DNA from: Diatrype stigma
Taxonomy: Eukaryota; Ascomycota; Sordariomycetes; Xylariales; Diatrypaceae
Assembly (NCBI GenBank): GCA_022225965.2
Contig: JAKJXP020000046.1
Span: 62,001 to 126,000 of the forward strand
Length of the DNA: 64,000 bases
Direction: 5' to 3'
In this document: piece after piece, positions 24,529-35,876 of the stretch
Position numbering within the stretch: position 1 is the first letter of the stretch
How the letters are laid out: every line of letters begins with the position of its first letter
Notes under the pieces: generated by a model
The model's input: the letters and a program-made list of their open reading frames with translations, nothing else
Told to the model about the DNA's origin: nothing
Databases searched by the model: none
Position numbers and translations under genes: made by a program

Positions 24529-25143
24529 AGGTGGTTTTCAAAGGGGCATTTAGGAGAGAGCAAGGCTGAACGGGGGGCTCTAATGTAATGTCAGGGAAGC
24601 CAGGGCATTCACATGAACGATGGGGTATATTGCCCTACTGTTCGCGAGCTAGGCTGCTGGGTGGCATAAAGCATTGCATGTTTACTAGGTACCACGAGAC
24701 AAAGCACGGCGTTTGGTATCACTTCGAAGAAGTCGACTGGGTAGGTAGCTCAATTGATTTATTCATTCCGTTCGGTTCGAGCTCGCGTGATACCGTCATG
24801 CTTTTGCTATATGACTTTTCCGCAACATGCCTTGCCTCGAACGAAGCGGTACTTCTAACTACCCGAACTCCCATGATTTGCCCGCCCGGTTGGTTTCGCA
24901 TCCCGTCCTTGATATAAATAGGTAGCCCAACAACGCCGTACAATGCTAGAAATAACCACTGCCCGATCCCTCGCCCAGGTCTCTCCCTTTGTAGCGAACC
25001 ACCCCTTTCCCCGCCGATTTCCATTTCTTCTTGCATATATCCCTCCTTTGCATTTCTGTCTCTCTCTCTTTCCAAGAGCCCAAGGTAACGAAGTAGCACT
25101 CAATCACAGTTTTCAGTCCGATTCCCATAATAAAACCCCAGTC
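24529..25143. other. Spacer between convergent genes
   Basis: About 600 bp, 3' flanks of the small acidic protein gene (+) and the TRAPP gene (-). Pyrimidine-rich TCTCTCTCTCTTTCC near 25061. No gene supported. Confidence 0.5.
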
Positions 25144-25954
25144 TCAGCCCTTGCCCAGGAAGCCCTCGCGCTCCATGACCTCGGGGGCGAACTTGACGAG
25201 GAAGACGGTGCGGCCGGGCCACATCTCGCCCTCGACGTCGGGGCGGCCGACGGTGTGGGCGGTGACGCGGGCGGGGAAGCCGGCGCCGTCGCAGAGGCCC
25301 TCGACGATGCCGGCGACGAAGGCGGCGCAGTTGAGCTGGGACATCTCGCGCGGCACGCTCACGTGCCGGTTCACCAGCGGCTCGTTGTCGATCACCATGT
25401 ACTCGTCGGGCTTGGCCGGGTCGCTGCTGCGCTCCAGCCCGTCCGCCGCCCGCCCGAACAGGTGCGTCCACGCCCCGATCTTGATCAGGTGCAGCAGCGC
25501 GATGATCGTCAGCGGCCGCGTCTGCGCCCGCGCCGGCTCCCGGTACAGCAGCAGGTCGAGCAGCTTCACGCCGATCGGGTGGCCTTGCGTGTTGAGCCTG
25601 TGGGTTCATGAGGGTATCATCAGGTCAGCCTTCTCCGTCCTCTTTCTCCTCCTTTTCCTCCTTCCCCTGTGTGAACTGCCTCCCCCTCGAAGCGTCCGAC
25701 GAGCGAGAAAGAGAAAGGACAGTAGATAGCCAGCCAAGAACTCACCCCTTCTCCAGATCCTGGATGCTCTGTATCCCCTTCCGCGCGTAGTTCACCATCT
25801 CGGAGAACAGGTAGGCGAAGCTGGCGCCGCTGAGCTCGGAGGCCTTGGACCGGTTCAGCGGCCGGTGGTAGATGGTCTTGCCGTTGGACGGGTAGCGCAG
25901 GCCGCCGGGCTGCTCCCTGCTGCCGCCGCCCTTGTTGGGCTGTGCGTTCGACAT
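25144..25954 (-). CDS. TRS31: TRAPP complex subunit Trs31 (TRAPPC5)
   Basis: Core subunit of the TRAPP tethering complexes, which act as exchange factors for the Rab Ypt1 (and Ypt31/32) in ER-Golgi and intra-Golgi traffic. Exons 25954..25746 and 25597..25144 give 220 residues; the 148-bp intron has a GTGAGT donor, a CTGAC branch site and ACAG acceptor. The frame stays open upstream of 25954, but that region is Pro/Arg-rich leader, and MSNAQPNKGG is the natural start. The fold is visible: KTIYHRPLNRSKASELSGASFAYLF at about 22-46, then GIQSIQDLEKGLNTQGHPIGVKLLDLL across the splice, and the C-terminal FVAGIVEGLCDGAGFPARVTAHT with RTVFLVKFAPEV, all typical of the Bet3-family longin-like subunits of the Trs31 branch. 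Length is slightly above the usual 190-ish because of the loop with ADGLERSSDPAKPDEY. Confidence 0.93.
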
Positions 25955-26592
25955 CTTGTAAGGAACCGCGGTTTCAGGTGGGTTATTCGCATTCACATTC
26001 GCACAATCGGGGCTGAGATTGAAGTTGCGTGGCTCTTGGTCGTCGCGTAGGCTGCCGGTGAGCTCGTCGTCGGTCGGCTTTGATTGCTGCAGACGGGAGG
26101 GAGGTCTTGGAGGTCTTGGAGGTCTGTTCCGTCTCCTTGGTGGGCTGGAGCTACAGGTAGCAGAGGTATGTTTGTATGTAACTACATACAATACAACAAT
26201 ACATACATACATAGCCTGCTAGTGCTCGGGTTTGGAGGTCACTGTGCAGGTGGGTCTTCACCGGTGCATCATCCAAGTACCGGTTTCACCGGTGCATCAT
26301 CCAAGTACCGGTACTTCGTATATGGGAAGGACCTCAAGTTTAACATATGCTGGAATATCCTGGACTGTTATGATCAGGATCCTCCCCTCAAATGACGAAT
26401 AATACATGATGTACATGTGTTAGAATGTGATTATGGAAGTGGGCAACTGTCTACATAATATATGTCCCTGGAATGATACCCAAGTTTCTGTTGGTCTGTT
26501 AAACCTGCCCGTCTATCGTCTATGAACCATCTCTCTATCCATTCACCCCCCTTGAAATATTCTCGGTCTCGTCTAGCCTTAGGCTCTAAATA
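25955..26592. other. Intergenic with a 28-bp direct repeat
   Basis: Leader of the TRAPP gene and 3' flank of the lipid-transfer gene. Contains GGAGGTCTT repeats (about 26100-26120), TACATACATACAT and the 28-bp tandem repeat listed separately. Confidence 0.5.
26257..26312. repeat. 28-bp tandem duplication
   Basis: Two identical head-to-tail copies, each beginning TTCACCGGTGCATC and ending AAGTACCGGT. Each has CCGGT at both ends. Confidence 0.9.
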
Positions 26593-27704
26593 TCAGGGTG
26601 CAGCCTCGATGGTGGCGTTTGTTTCAGCAGCAGCTGCGACTGTGGCTGCTGCTACAATTGTAGCCGCCGCTACGCCTTGAGCGGCAAAGCCCTTGAGGTA
26701 GTCTTCTGTTTCTCCAATCTGCTTGCCGCCAGCTTCCCAACGCTGCTTCTGCTCGGCTCGTTTCTTGTTGCACAGCTCTTGCAGGGCTGGCCAATAGCTT
26801 GCGTGGTCATACTCAAACTCCAGCTCGCCCCCCTCGTACTCCTTCATCAGCTGCTCCTTGGGGATGTACTGGCTTAAGTCCTCATTAAACTTCAGCTTCT
26901 CCCTGGTCATGGGGTCAATGAAGGGATGAATCAGCTTGAAGAAACCTTGAACGACCCAGGGCACTACAATCGATTAGCAAGGGCTCACTCATATGTTACT
27001 CGTGGATTCCTACCATTGACGACCAATGCTCTTCCCAAGCGTTCCGGATAATGGGTCTGGAGGATGTTGAGGACCTCCCTCGCCTGGCCGATACCGGGAG
27101 CGGTGTTGGAACGGTTTTTGCTCTTCTGCATGTTGACGAGCAGGCAGAGTGTATCCTGTCTTGCTGGCATGAGCTCGATAACCCGCTCAACCATGAAGAC
27201 CAAATGCTGGACCTGTCGTGGAGAGACATCTGTGTTCTGCTGTCCCGGGCGCAGGTAATGAACTGGACGCATTTGCTTGTCATAGCCTAGGAGGACCTGC
27301 TTCCCCGTCTCGTTCTCGGGGGATATGAAGTCGGCCGTAAGCTCATCGACACCATAGTCTCTCCGCCATGTCAGCGTTGCCAGGAGACGCTTCTCGGACT
27401 CCTTCTCATGCCACTTGGTTGCCCTGAGATAGCGGATAAGACATTCTCTCGTCAACCAGAATTTATCGTTGTCAGTGAGAGGGCCAGTCTTGTCCTTGGT
27501 TGAAGGTACCTCGGTCCAGCCTTTGACTTTTTCCAACAGCCAGTCATATTTCGTTTGCTGTTCTGCTGTGAGAGCCGGCTTTTCATCCACGACACTGTCT
27601 GCAGTGGGGGACTCAATTGGGAGGACCAAGGGACCCGAGGCTCTCTTCTCCTCGAGGACCGAAGGTTCCGCCGTTGTAGGCACCGCAGTCTCCGCAGTAG
27701 CCAT
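26593..27704 (-). CDS. PDR16: Sec14-like phosphatidylinositol transfer protein (Pdr16/Sfh3 type)
   Basis: Cytosolic or peripheral CRAL-TRIO lipid-transfer protein, likely exchanging phosphatidylinositol and sterol-type ligands and affecting plasma-membrane lipid and azole tolerance in yeast relatives. Exons 27704..27014 and 26963..26593 give 353 residues. The 50-bp intron (GTAGGA donor, TGTAG acceptor) sits inside the conserved ALVVNVPWVVQGFFKLIHPFI motif and splicing restores it. An ATG 24 bp upstream (27728) is also in frame. Order of domains: disordered N-terminus (1-60), CRAL-TRIO N helices with LIRYLRATKWHEKESEKRLL (about 100-120), lipid-binding domain with PVHYLRPGQQNTDVSPRQVQHLVFMVERVIELMP (about 160-195) and FIDPMTREKLKF, then an Ala/Thr-rich tail. 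The start shares a 624-bp divergent region with POL12. Confidence 0.9.
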
Positions 27705-28328
27705 TGTAAGTGCTAAAATACTATTCAACCTCGAGACAAAATAAATGCAACAAGCTCAATTGATAAGAAATATGGAGATTAAGCAAATGAGCGCAGATCT
27801 GCAGATTATTTGAATGGGTAACTTTAAGAGAAGAGGTATTTGAGAGGATGTCTTAATGAAGATAATGGAAGATGGCGTAGGGAGTATGACGAGGTACTAG
27901 GTAACGTAACGAACGACTTTCAGGCGGTCTGGCGTAAGGCGAGAGAGAGTCGGCGGCCGCTAGTTAGCTAACTGATTTACAGCCCTGCCATCCCTGCCAC
28001 CAGGTGCTGGACGGTGCAACCTTGTAGCCCTGGAGCTGCAGGTGTCTTGTCCCCTGCGCTACGCCGCTACCTGATCGCTACCTACCTAGGTAGTCAGCCC
28101 CAAGCCCCAAACCCCTGCCGGCTGTTCACTAATTTTCCACTTAACACGAACTGCAGCGGGACGGCACCACGACGCGTCTGAACGCGTCTCCCACTTTGAA
28201 ATCTTGACCACCAATGACGAATACTCAATACGGTTATACCATCACCGAACACCCACTAACAAGAGACCAGTTGGCATTGATGAGTTCGAGTTTACCTTCA
28301 GCTTGAGTACTTTGAAGAAGAAGCAAGG
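27705..28328. promoter_or_regulatory. Divergent promoter region, PDR16-type gene / POL12
   Basis: The 624 bp between two start codons facing away from each other. It holds a pair of ACGCGT boxes closer to POL12, one ACCTAGGT palindrome (28084-28091) and a GCGGCCGC site. No clear TATA box at a usual distance. Confidence 0.55.
28172..28187. promoter_or_regulatory. Paired MluI cell-cycle boxes (ACGCGT) upstream of POL12
   Basis: ACGCGT at 28172-28177 and again at 28182-28187, start to start 10 bp, both followed by CT. They lie 142 bp before the POL12 ATG. In yeasts this hexamer binds the MBF (Mbp1/Swi6-type) factor and drives G1/S expression of replication genes; use of the same code here is inferred. 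Confidence 0.6.
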
Positions 28329-30768
28329 ATGGCTGAAGCAGATCTACAAGAGTTGAACGAAAAGTTCGCTACGGGGAACAAGGACCTCGAGCCCGATGTT
28401 GTCGCCGAGCTCCAGTCCATCATGCGGATGCATTCGCTCTCCGCCCAGGACCTCTTTTTCAAGTGGGAGTCTTACTGCATAAAGATGGACATGGACGAGA
28501 TGAGGCTCTCCGTGGATGCTTTACGGTCGCTGAAGCAAGACATTCAGGATGCCTTGGAGCGGAGCAACCGATCCCACCACGTGCACATCAAGTCGGAGAA
28601 GCGCTCAGGGGCAACGCCGCGCACGACAGTCAAGAATGGCGGTGGTGATGTCTTCGGGATGTAAGAGAGATCACATCATACCTTTCCTCGCTAGGGATTT
28701 TCGATGTTGACTGTGTATAGGTTGGATGGGTTGGTACCGAACACACCGGGAGCGGGGAAACTGAACAAGAGTGCCCCGAAGAGAAAACTCGTGACGCCTT
28801 CAGTGTCGCGTGTAAAGGAGAATATCCCAAGTAGCTCGCCAGACTTCAAATCTCTACGGATAGACAACCAACTAGATTCTATGAACGCAATACCGTAAGC
28901 ACCTCTCCTGTCGAATAGGGGGAGGACGAGAGGCAGGGGACGAGGGACGACGTACAAGGGGTAAGGAGGCAGAAACCAACATGCTAACCGGACGACCCTA
29001 GCGCAACATCATTCAACGACCGGGCCAACGCAGGCGAGGTGATCGAGTGCCTGAACGAGCACCTAGCGGCCGCGGAGCCACCGATAGCGCCGTACGCGGA
29101 GCCGCGGATCAAGCTGACGGCGTCGTCGGACCTGAAGAAGCTGAACTACAAGACGATGGCGATGAAGCTGTCGGAGGCGTCGGAGATCCTCGACGACCGG
29201 ATCGACGAGTTCGCGGCCATCGTGCGGGAGCACCACGGGTTCGACGACGACGCGCTCGGCAGCGCCGCCAGCCAGAGCACGACCGAGGTCGTGGCCGTCG
29301 GCCGCATCGCGTCCGACTCGCCCACGCCTACCGAGGGCTCGGGGGCGGGCCGCCTCAACGCCGCTTCGCTCGTGCTTGAGACGTCGCGCCGCACCGGCGC
29401 CGGCCGCCGCGTCCCCCTCAACCTGCAGAAGCTCAACGGCCGCTTCCAGGTCTTCCCCGGCCAGATCGTCGCCCTCCGCGGCATCAACACGTCCGGCACC
29501 GAGTTCGTCGTGCACGAGATCCTCACCATCCCGCTCCTACCCAACGCCGCGTCCGCGCCGTCCGCTATCGAGGCGCACCGGCAGAGGCTGCGTGGCGGCG
29601 GCGGCGGGGCATCCGACCCCGACGCCATGGACACGGACGAGGAAAGCGAGCCGGCGCCGCTGAACATCCTCTTCGGCGCGGGGCCCTACTGCGCCGACGA
29701 CAACCTGGACTTCGAGCCGCTGCACGCGCTCTGCAGCGTCGCGGCCGACACGGGCGCCGACATGCTGGTGCTCGCGGGGCCCTTCATCGACGTGGACCAC
29801 CCGCTGATCGCGACGGGCGACTTCGACCTGCCCGAGGAGGCGACGGAGAGCGGCGGCAGCAGCGCGGACCCGGACACGGCGACGCTGGCGACGCTGTTCC
29901 GGCACCTGGTCACGCCGGCGCTGGCGCGGCTCGCGACGGCCAACCCGGCCGTGACGATCGTGCTGGTGCCGTCAGTGCGGGACGCGGTGGCGCGGCACGC
30001 GGCGTGGCCGCAGGAGGCGCTGCCGAAGCGCGACCTGGGCCTGCAGGCCAAGTCGGCGTGGGCGCGCTGCGTCCACGCCGTCGGCAGCCCCATGACCCTC
30101 AACGCCAACGAGTGCAACCTCGGCCTGTCGGCCTACGACGCCCTCTGGGACCTGCGCCAGGAGGAGCTCGTCGGCAACCGCGCCCCCGACCCCGCCCTGT
30201 TCACCCGCCTCGCCCGCTACCTCGTCGAGCAGCGCCACTACGGGCCCGTCTTCCCCCCCGCCGATCGGAGCCGCCTGCCCCGCGTCGGCACCGAGGAGGG
30301 CGTGCCGCTTGCTGGCGCCTCCCTCGATACCAGCTTTCTGAAGCTCGGCGAGATGGTCAAGACTCGCCCTGATGTCATGGTGGTGCCGAGTGCGCTGCCG
30401 CCTTTTGTGAGGGTCGGTTTATTTTTGCTCTTCCTGTTCATTTTATTATTCTGTATTTTCTTCCCCCCCCCCCCCCCCCCCGCTTCCCCACTCCAGAATC
30501 CTAATCCCATGATAACTCGCTCAACTACGCATATGCATGAATGAGATGATGAAAAAAGAACGATGTGCTAACGCGCGGGTGTGTGATATAACAGGCCGTA
30601 GAGAGTGTGGTCGTCATCAACCCCGGCCATCTTTCGAAGCGCAAGGGCGCCGGCACGTACGCTCACATGACGCTACATCCGCCGAAGCTGACGGAAGAGG
30701 CCCGTGGCGCCCAGTTCGTTGCCCATGAGGTGGCCAAGAGAGCGAGGGTGGAGATTCGGAGGATATGA
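28329..30768 (+). CDS. POL12: DNA polymerase alpha-primase subunit B (Pol12)
   Basis: Non-catalytic B subunit that holds the catalytic subunit of polymerase alpha-primase at the replication fork, nuclear, S phase. Exons 28329..28660, 28721..28894, 29002..30406 and 30595..30768 give 694 residues; all introns have GT-AG ends. The N-terminal helical domain (1-90) is followed by a Ser/Pro-rich linker with likely phosphosites (VTPSVSRVKENIPSSSPDF). The OB-fold region (LNLQKLNGRFQVFPGQIVALRG, about 305-330) precedes the inactive phosphoesterase domain, marked by FGAGPYCADDNLDFEPLHALC and DMLVLAGPFIDVDHPLI (about 390-435), VTIVLVPSVRDAV, and NECNLGLSAYDAL. The last exon encodes ESVVVINPGHLSKRKGAGTYAHM, the conserved C-terminus. 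Intron 3 (188 bp) contains a run of 19 C. The upstream ACGCGT pair suggests G1/S control. Confidence 0.95.
30463..30481. repeat. Homopolymer run of 19 C inside POL12 intron 3
   Basis: Uninterrupted C run on the coding strand, placed between the donor (30407) and the branch site (GCTAAC, near 30568). Confidence 0.95.
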
Positions 30769-31104
30769 TGGGCTGCTCTATCAATGTTCTGTCTTAATAA
30801 TTAGAAATCGAATGCCCCTTTTTTGGGTGTCGGAATAGGGGCTTCTGTAGCGTCTGGCATGTCATGGCATATGTAGCATGGTATGGTGGGTGGTACATGA
30901 TATGATAGCAAAGTAAGCATGCATTAATCATGAAGCTGAAGTATACGTTTATGCTATGCATATGGACGATATCACGGAACATAGGGTCGTCGCAGCTTGC
31001 AGAGATCAACACTCGACCTCCTTGTATTACCCCTTCCTGGATTGGTATCAATTTAGTTAGATTCACCATGCAATTAGATGTATCTGCAGTCAACGCGTCC
31101 GTCG
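30769..31104. other. Spacer between convergent genes POL12 and MFAP1
   Basis: About 340 bp of AT-richer DNA forming the 3' flanks of both genes. Nothing else is visible. Confidence 0.6.
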
Positions 31105-32803
31105 TCATCTAGCCTCTACCCTACGCCTCTTATCGCTCTCGTGACGTCCCGTGTCCCGCGAGGAATCCCGTTTCCTACTGCTGCTGCCATAGTAATCATC
31201 GCGACCCTGTCTACGGGGCGATCTAGACCTCGATCTGGACCCCGACCTCCTATCTCTTCGGCGATAGTCGTCGTCCCTGGACCGAGAGCTATCCCGGCCG
31301 TGATCCCGATCTCGATCTCGATCTTGATAACGATCCCCATCCCTTCCACCGCGGCGGTCCGTATGTCTCGGGCCATCAGGCGCCCCGGGAACGCCCCCGC
31401 CCTTGCGCTCACCCAACGGAATCGCGTTCGCGCCCCCGGGACCAGACCCAGACCGCTCCCTCTCACGATCGGACTTGAACCGATCGTCGACGTGGTACGA
31501 GTCGAACTCCCCGCCACCTCTCCGGGGCCTCGGATCGCGGCGGAGGTGGTCGCCCCAGGCGCCGGTGTCCTCGGACTTGAGGTCGCGGTACTTGGTGGCG
31601 CCCTTGCGGCCGAGCTTGGTCATGTCGCGCAGCTGGAGGGCCTTGGGCAGGAGCTCGCGGTTCTGGACGTCGTCGGCGAAGCGGGCGCCCATGATGTCGC
31701 GGTTAGCGAGGGCCTCGGCCTCCGGGTTGTCGCTGCGGTAGAACGCGCCCTTGTGGTGGTACTTCTGCAGGTAGGCCATGCTGCCGCGGCCCTCCTTCTC
31801 CTCGCGCTGCCGCGCCAGGAAGGCCTCGTCCTCCGCCTGCCGCTCCGCCTCGCTCAGGTTCCGCCGCCGCTCTACCTCGGCTCGCTCCCGCTCCCGCGCC
31901 TCGATCGCCTCCCGCTCCCGCTTGAGCCGCCGCAGCTCCCGCACCTTCCAGGCTGCGTACTCGGCTGCCGGGTCCTGGGGAAAGCCAGATGGGTTAGTGA
32001 TGTTTTCTTCTTTTTTCTTCTTTTGTCTCTCTTTCTCCTGATTTTCCTCAGTGGGAAAGAGAAGGGGGCTAGCTCCTTCCTCATAGTCCATATGCCATCT
32101 CAACGGCAGATACACATACCTTATCATCCTCTGTGTCGACATCCCCATCTTCATCTACCGCGTCGTCCCAATGCTTCTTCCCCGCGGCCCGGGCCGCGGC
32201 ATCCTTGCGCAGCTGCTCCTCGACGAGCTCGTCCATGGCCTTCTTCTTCCGCGCCGCCTCCTCCTCCTCGGCCTTCAGCCGTGCCGCCTCGTCGTCTCCT
32301 CCGTCCTTAGTCCCATCTCGTGCGGTGCCGTTGCGCTGGCTCTTGGGGACGAACTTCGGCTTCAGCATCAGCGGCCGTCTGGGCGCCTCGTCTTCGCTGC
32401 TTTCCTCTTCCTCCTCTTCATCGTCGTCGTCTCCGCTCTCACCATCATCATCATCCTCGCCCTCTTCGCTTTCCTCCTCCTCTTCCCCCTCCGTCACGAA
32501 ACCCTCTTCGGCAGCGGCGCGCGCCGCCCCCTCTGCCGCCTTCCGCCGCGCCTCGGCTGCCGCCTGCTCCTCCTCGCGCCGGGCGTTCAGGTCGACCTTC
32601 CCCAGGTTGCTGATGATCTTGCCGGCCGAGGGGACCTTGGGCGGGGGCGCGATCTTGCGCTCCGGTTGCCGCGCCGCCGCCTCGCCATCGTCGCTGGCTT
32701 CCGAGTCGTCGGATTCTGAGGACGACGATGCCCCTGTTGGCTTGCCAGCTCGGTACCGTGTTGGCCTCTGGGGGTTCGCCGTCATGCGTTTGGGGGGCGG
32801 CAT
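31105..32803 (-). CDS. Spliceosomal protein of the MFAP1 family
   Basis: Nuclear protein; MFAP1 family members are spliceosome B-complex components that help pre-mRNA splicing. Exons 32803..32120 and 31974..31105 give 517 residues; the 145-bp intron has a GTATGT donor and CCCAG acceptor. The N-terminal half is charged: RPTRYRAGK start motif, a long acidic block (about 110-150), then PLMLKPKFVPKSQR (family hallmark). The MFAP1 C-terminal domain follows: EYAAWKVRELRRLKREREAIEA (about 232-255), MAYLQKYHHKGAFYRSD (about 300), DIMGARFADDVQNRELLPKALQLRDMTKLGRKGATKYRDL. The end is an RD/RS-rich tail (about 425-517) longer than in animal MFAP1 and similar to SR-type splicing domains. The opposite strand is open across the repeats as a composition shadow. 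Confidence 0.93.
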
Positions 32804-33405
32804 CTTGTGATTTCAGGGTCGTCGAAGCTGGGTCGAGTCGGGCCGGGTCGGTCGGGGATGAGGTTCAAGGTGTAGTAGATATATGGATGGATTTCGCGAT
32901 ACGCGGTAGGTGAGCGTGGTTTGGGTCGATAATCAATAGCTAGATGGATGATAAGTTTCTGTTATCTTATCCGACGTGACCGACCTGGAGCTGCTGTGAT
33001 GTGAAAGCACCTGCAATTGACCGCAATGCAGGTGCATTGGTGCAGGTGCAGTACCTAATTATGGGGCATATGCGGCTAGCGTAGCGGCTGGGCGCCGGGC
33101 GGGCTAGAGCTTCGTGAGCTTCTAGTCTACCTACATGTACTTTAGGTACCTAATCACATGTCCCATATATACACATGTACTCTGTATCCCCAATACTTCC
33201 AGGTTCGCACTGAAAATCAAATTGACTTTCAACGTCGATTGGGAGCCCATGTTTTATCACTATCAATAGGGAGGTTGATACGAACCTGCCTGTAGTTCTC
33301 CGCTTCGGGTGGTTCGTAATACGGGTATCTGAATCTGAACCTGAAACTTTGCCCTGCCTCTATTAAATCAACCTACCAACGCCAACATGATGCCGTCAAC
33401 ATCTC
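32804..33405. other. Intergenic, 600 bp
   Basis: MFAP1 promoter and Alb1 3' flank. Includes a GCAGGTGCATTGGTGCAGGTGCAG repeat patch (about 33029-33052) and a TACCTACATGTACTTTAGGTACC patch (about 33129). No gene supported. Confidence 0.5.
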
Positions 33406-34035
33406 TCATAGTATTCCATCGTCATCCTCGTCCATTGTCCGCGGTAGAGGGGCGTTGTCTGCTTTTACGGCTGCATTCTCCTGTGGTCCCTTGCTCTTGA
33501 CCTCCGCCTCGCCCATCTCTTCGTCCAGCTCCCAATCATCGTCCTCGTCCTCATCCCCATCCTCATCCTGGCTCTTCTCCGACTTCTTGCTGTTCTGTGG
33601 TATTTGTTCGTTGATATCATCCCAGGCCTTGCTTCGGAACTGTATGTTACGCGCTTGTCCTTTGCTTCTTGCAACCTTCACCTGGGTTCTCTCCATTATG
33701 GCGGCCGCGTGATCCTGGGCTCTCTCCTGTCTTCTCCGCGCCTTGCTGCTCAGATTTCTGCCCTTCTTCGATTTTTTAGAAATGCCTGCGTCATGGTGGA
33801 TGGCGAGAATAGATGGTCGATGGTCGACAGACTCGGGGGGAGGTTTGACATCCTTTAAACTCTTGTCGGTGTTGATGCTTGGCGAAGTTGCCCTCCTCGC
33901 CGCTCGTGAATGGACCGACGGAGCTAATTGATTGGGCTTTCGTTAGAACCTGCTTTCTGTGCTGGTTTTCTTCTTTTCGTGTAAGCAGCTGTATCACATA
34001 CCCCTCTTCTTTTTGGAAATTCCTCCCTTTGCCAT
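33406..34035 (-). CDS. ALB1: Alb1 family ribosome biogenesis factor
   Basis: Small basic nuclear protein; Alb1 works with Arx1 in late maturation and export of the pre-60S ribosome. Exons 34035..34002 and 33923..33406 give 183 residues. The tiny first exon MAKGGISKKKR ends at a GTATGT donor; the 78-bp intron has CTAAC and TTAG and joins to APSVHSRAARRATSPS. The Alb1 motif SRAARRATSP with INTDKSLKDVKPP, then ISKKSKKGRNLSSKARRRQERAQDHAAA (about 53-82) and RSKGQARNIQFRSKAWDDIN are all present; the end is acidic (DEDGDEDEDDDWEL). A frame that opens at 33696 shows only the C-terminal half. A CCAAAAATTTGGG stretch about 105 bp upstream of the ATG resembles the RRPE element of ribosome-biogenesis promoters, but this is weak. 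The gene starts only about 300 bp from a decayed LTR element. Confidence 0.87.
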
Positions 34036-34332
34036 CTTTGCTTCGGTATGGATTTATTGTTGTGTTCCGGTTGAATAGGTGTGCAATTAGTCCGTCTGCG
34101 ACTCGAGCCGAATCATTTATCATCTGGAGCGTTTCCCAAATTTTTGGACATTCCGCCCCGCAGACTCGTGCGATAAAGGATGAGAAACCCGATAAGAGGT
34201 GCATACCGTTAACGGCCATAACCGATCGAGGATAGCGCCTGGGTGTCCCACCCCGGAAAAGGACTAGGGCACCTGGAACGGCACATGCTCACATGCCTGC
34301 TCGAGTACTTGTATGTATTAGGTATGCTTTTA

Positions 34333-34480
34333 TGTTACATCAAAAGGTGATTGTTTTATTGAAAAGAAATGACGGTGTGGGCGGAATTCCTAAAAACCCT
34401 ATTAAATATAGTGGTTAAGTGGGCCTATAAGCCCGACCTAACATAATCCCTTAATTTTATACATGTGCCATAATGCGATA
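34333..34480 (+). repeat. 5' LTR of element A (148 bp)
   Basis: Aligns without gaps to 35877..36024. By eye I count 19 differences, all transitions, about 87% identity. In the first half this copy nearly always keeps C/G; in the second half it nearly always has T/A. Confidence 0.88.
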
Positions 34481-35876
34481 TACCCCTAGCTTATAAAAGC
34501 AAACGGCTTTTAAAGCTGCCAAAGCACTTTCTTAACGGTTTTTTTATTGTTTTCGGTATTTATAAGTTATTTAATAATTATAAGGCTTTTGCGTACCTAA
34601 AAATGCCCGTTAATTACCGGGCATTCCTAGGTTTTTTGCATTGCTTATAACTAATAAGACTTTTTACGTTATTGCCTTCTTAATAAGACGATGCTTTCTA
34701 AGCAATAGCGTTCCCGGGAGGCCATTTTTCATTCGACGATCCACTTCTTAAATGTTCCCTTTTTCCTTATTCCGTAAATTCCATTTTCCGGGTTATCGTT
34801 TTTACGTCTTTTTATTTCTTTTCCTTTAAAGCCCCTTTTACGACGTTAATTTAATTCCCATTAATCTTCGTAATTATGTAATTAAAATGCGGCTTATTTA
34901 AAACGGCTTATTAAATCGTATTACATTTTTACGGCTTAAAGGTATATCGTTTTTCGCAAGGGCATTCGTATAACGGTCGGCCTTAGTTATCGATTATTTT
35001 TCCAATAATGGCGAAAACGTTAAAATCGACTTGGCTGAAATGGCGTATATATTTTAAATAAGCCAATTCGATTTTCTCGAGAATTATGTCGTTTTTATTA
35101 TCGTCGAGGCTTATTTTAAAGGCAATACTTTCCGCTTAAGAAGGTATTACTTTACATACGAACGCGAAAAAGTCCTATATGTCGAAAATATCTTATATTT
35201 CCGGAATACTTAAGCGTTTGGCTTTTAAGCGTTGCAATTTTTATTTTCGGTATTATTTTATTTAGTTCGTATTTTATATATTTTAAAAGGTAAGCCGGTA
35301 TTTATACCGAAAATCCTAAAGCTTTTGGATATTCGATATTTTTAAACGGGCCTTTAATATTTTATATTATTCGTAAATAAAGGCACCAAACGGGCATAAT
35401 CGTTATTAGCTAACGTTAACGGTTGCCGCCATTTATTTATCGAATTTGCGGTATAACTAAAGGTTTAAAAAATATCGGTTATATCGAGGCTTTTATTTTT
35501 CTAATAAGATCTTATACCTTTTTAATATTTCGTCGAAGAAATCGTCGAGCTTTAAGCGTTCGGCAATTGCGGCGCAAAAAGGCTATTAAGGCTCGACGAA
35601 TTCGTCCGTTATAGCCGAATCGACGTATTTTCGAATGCCAAAAAAATTTGCTAACTTATAATAATAAAAGAACCAATTAAATTAATGGCTATTATTTAGC
35701 AATTAGGCCGTTTCCGGATTAACGAATATACGGTTTAATGCCATTATTCGAATTACGGAATTGCTAAATTGCGGAATTGCTAAATTGCTTTATAAAGGAA
35801 AAAAAAAAAGGGTTCGAATCGACCTTGCGGCAGTAACAATTGCTACAGAAAAACGCTGCTAATCGGGTTTCATAAT

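Noticed and set aside
24943..25611. 222-codon frame opposite the TRAPP gene
   Set aside because: Shadow of GC-rich codons on the minus strand.
31078..32310. 410-codon frame opposite MFAP1
   Set aside because: Composition shadow of the RD/RS and acidic repeats; the minus strand has the recognised protein and proper intron.
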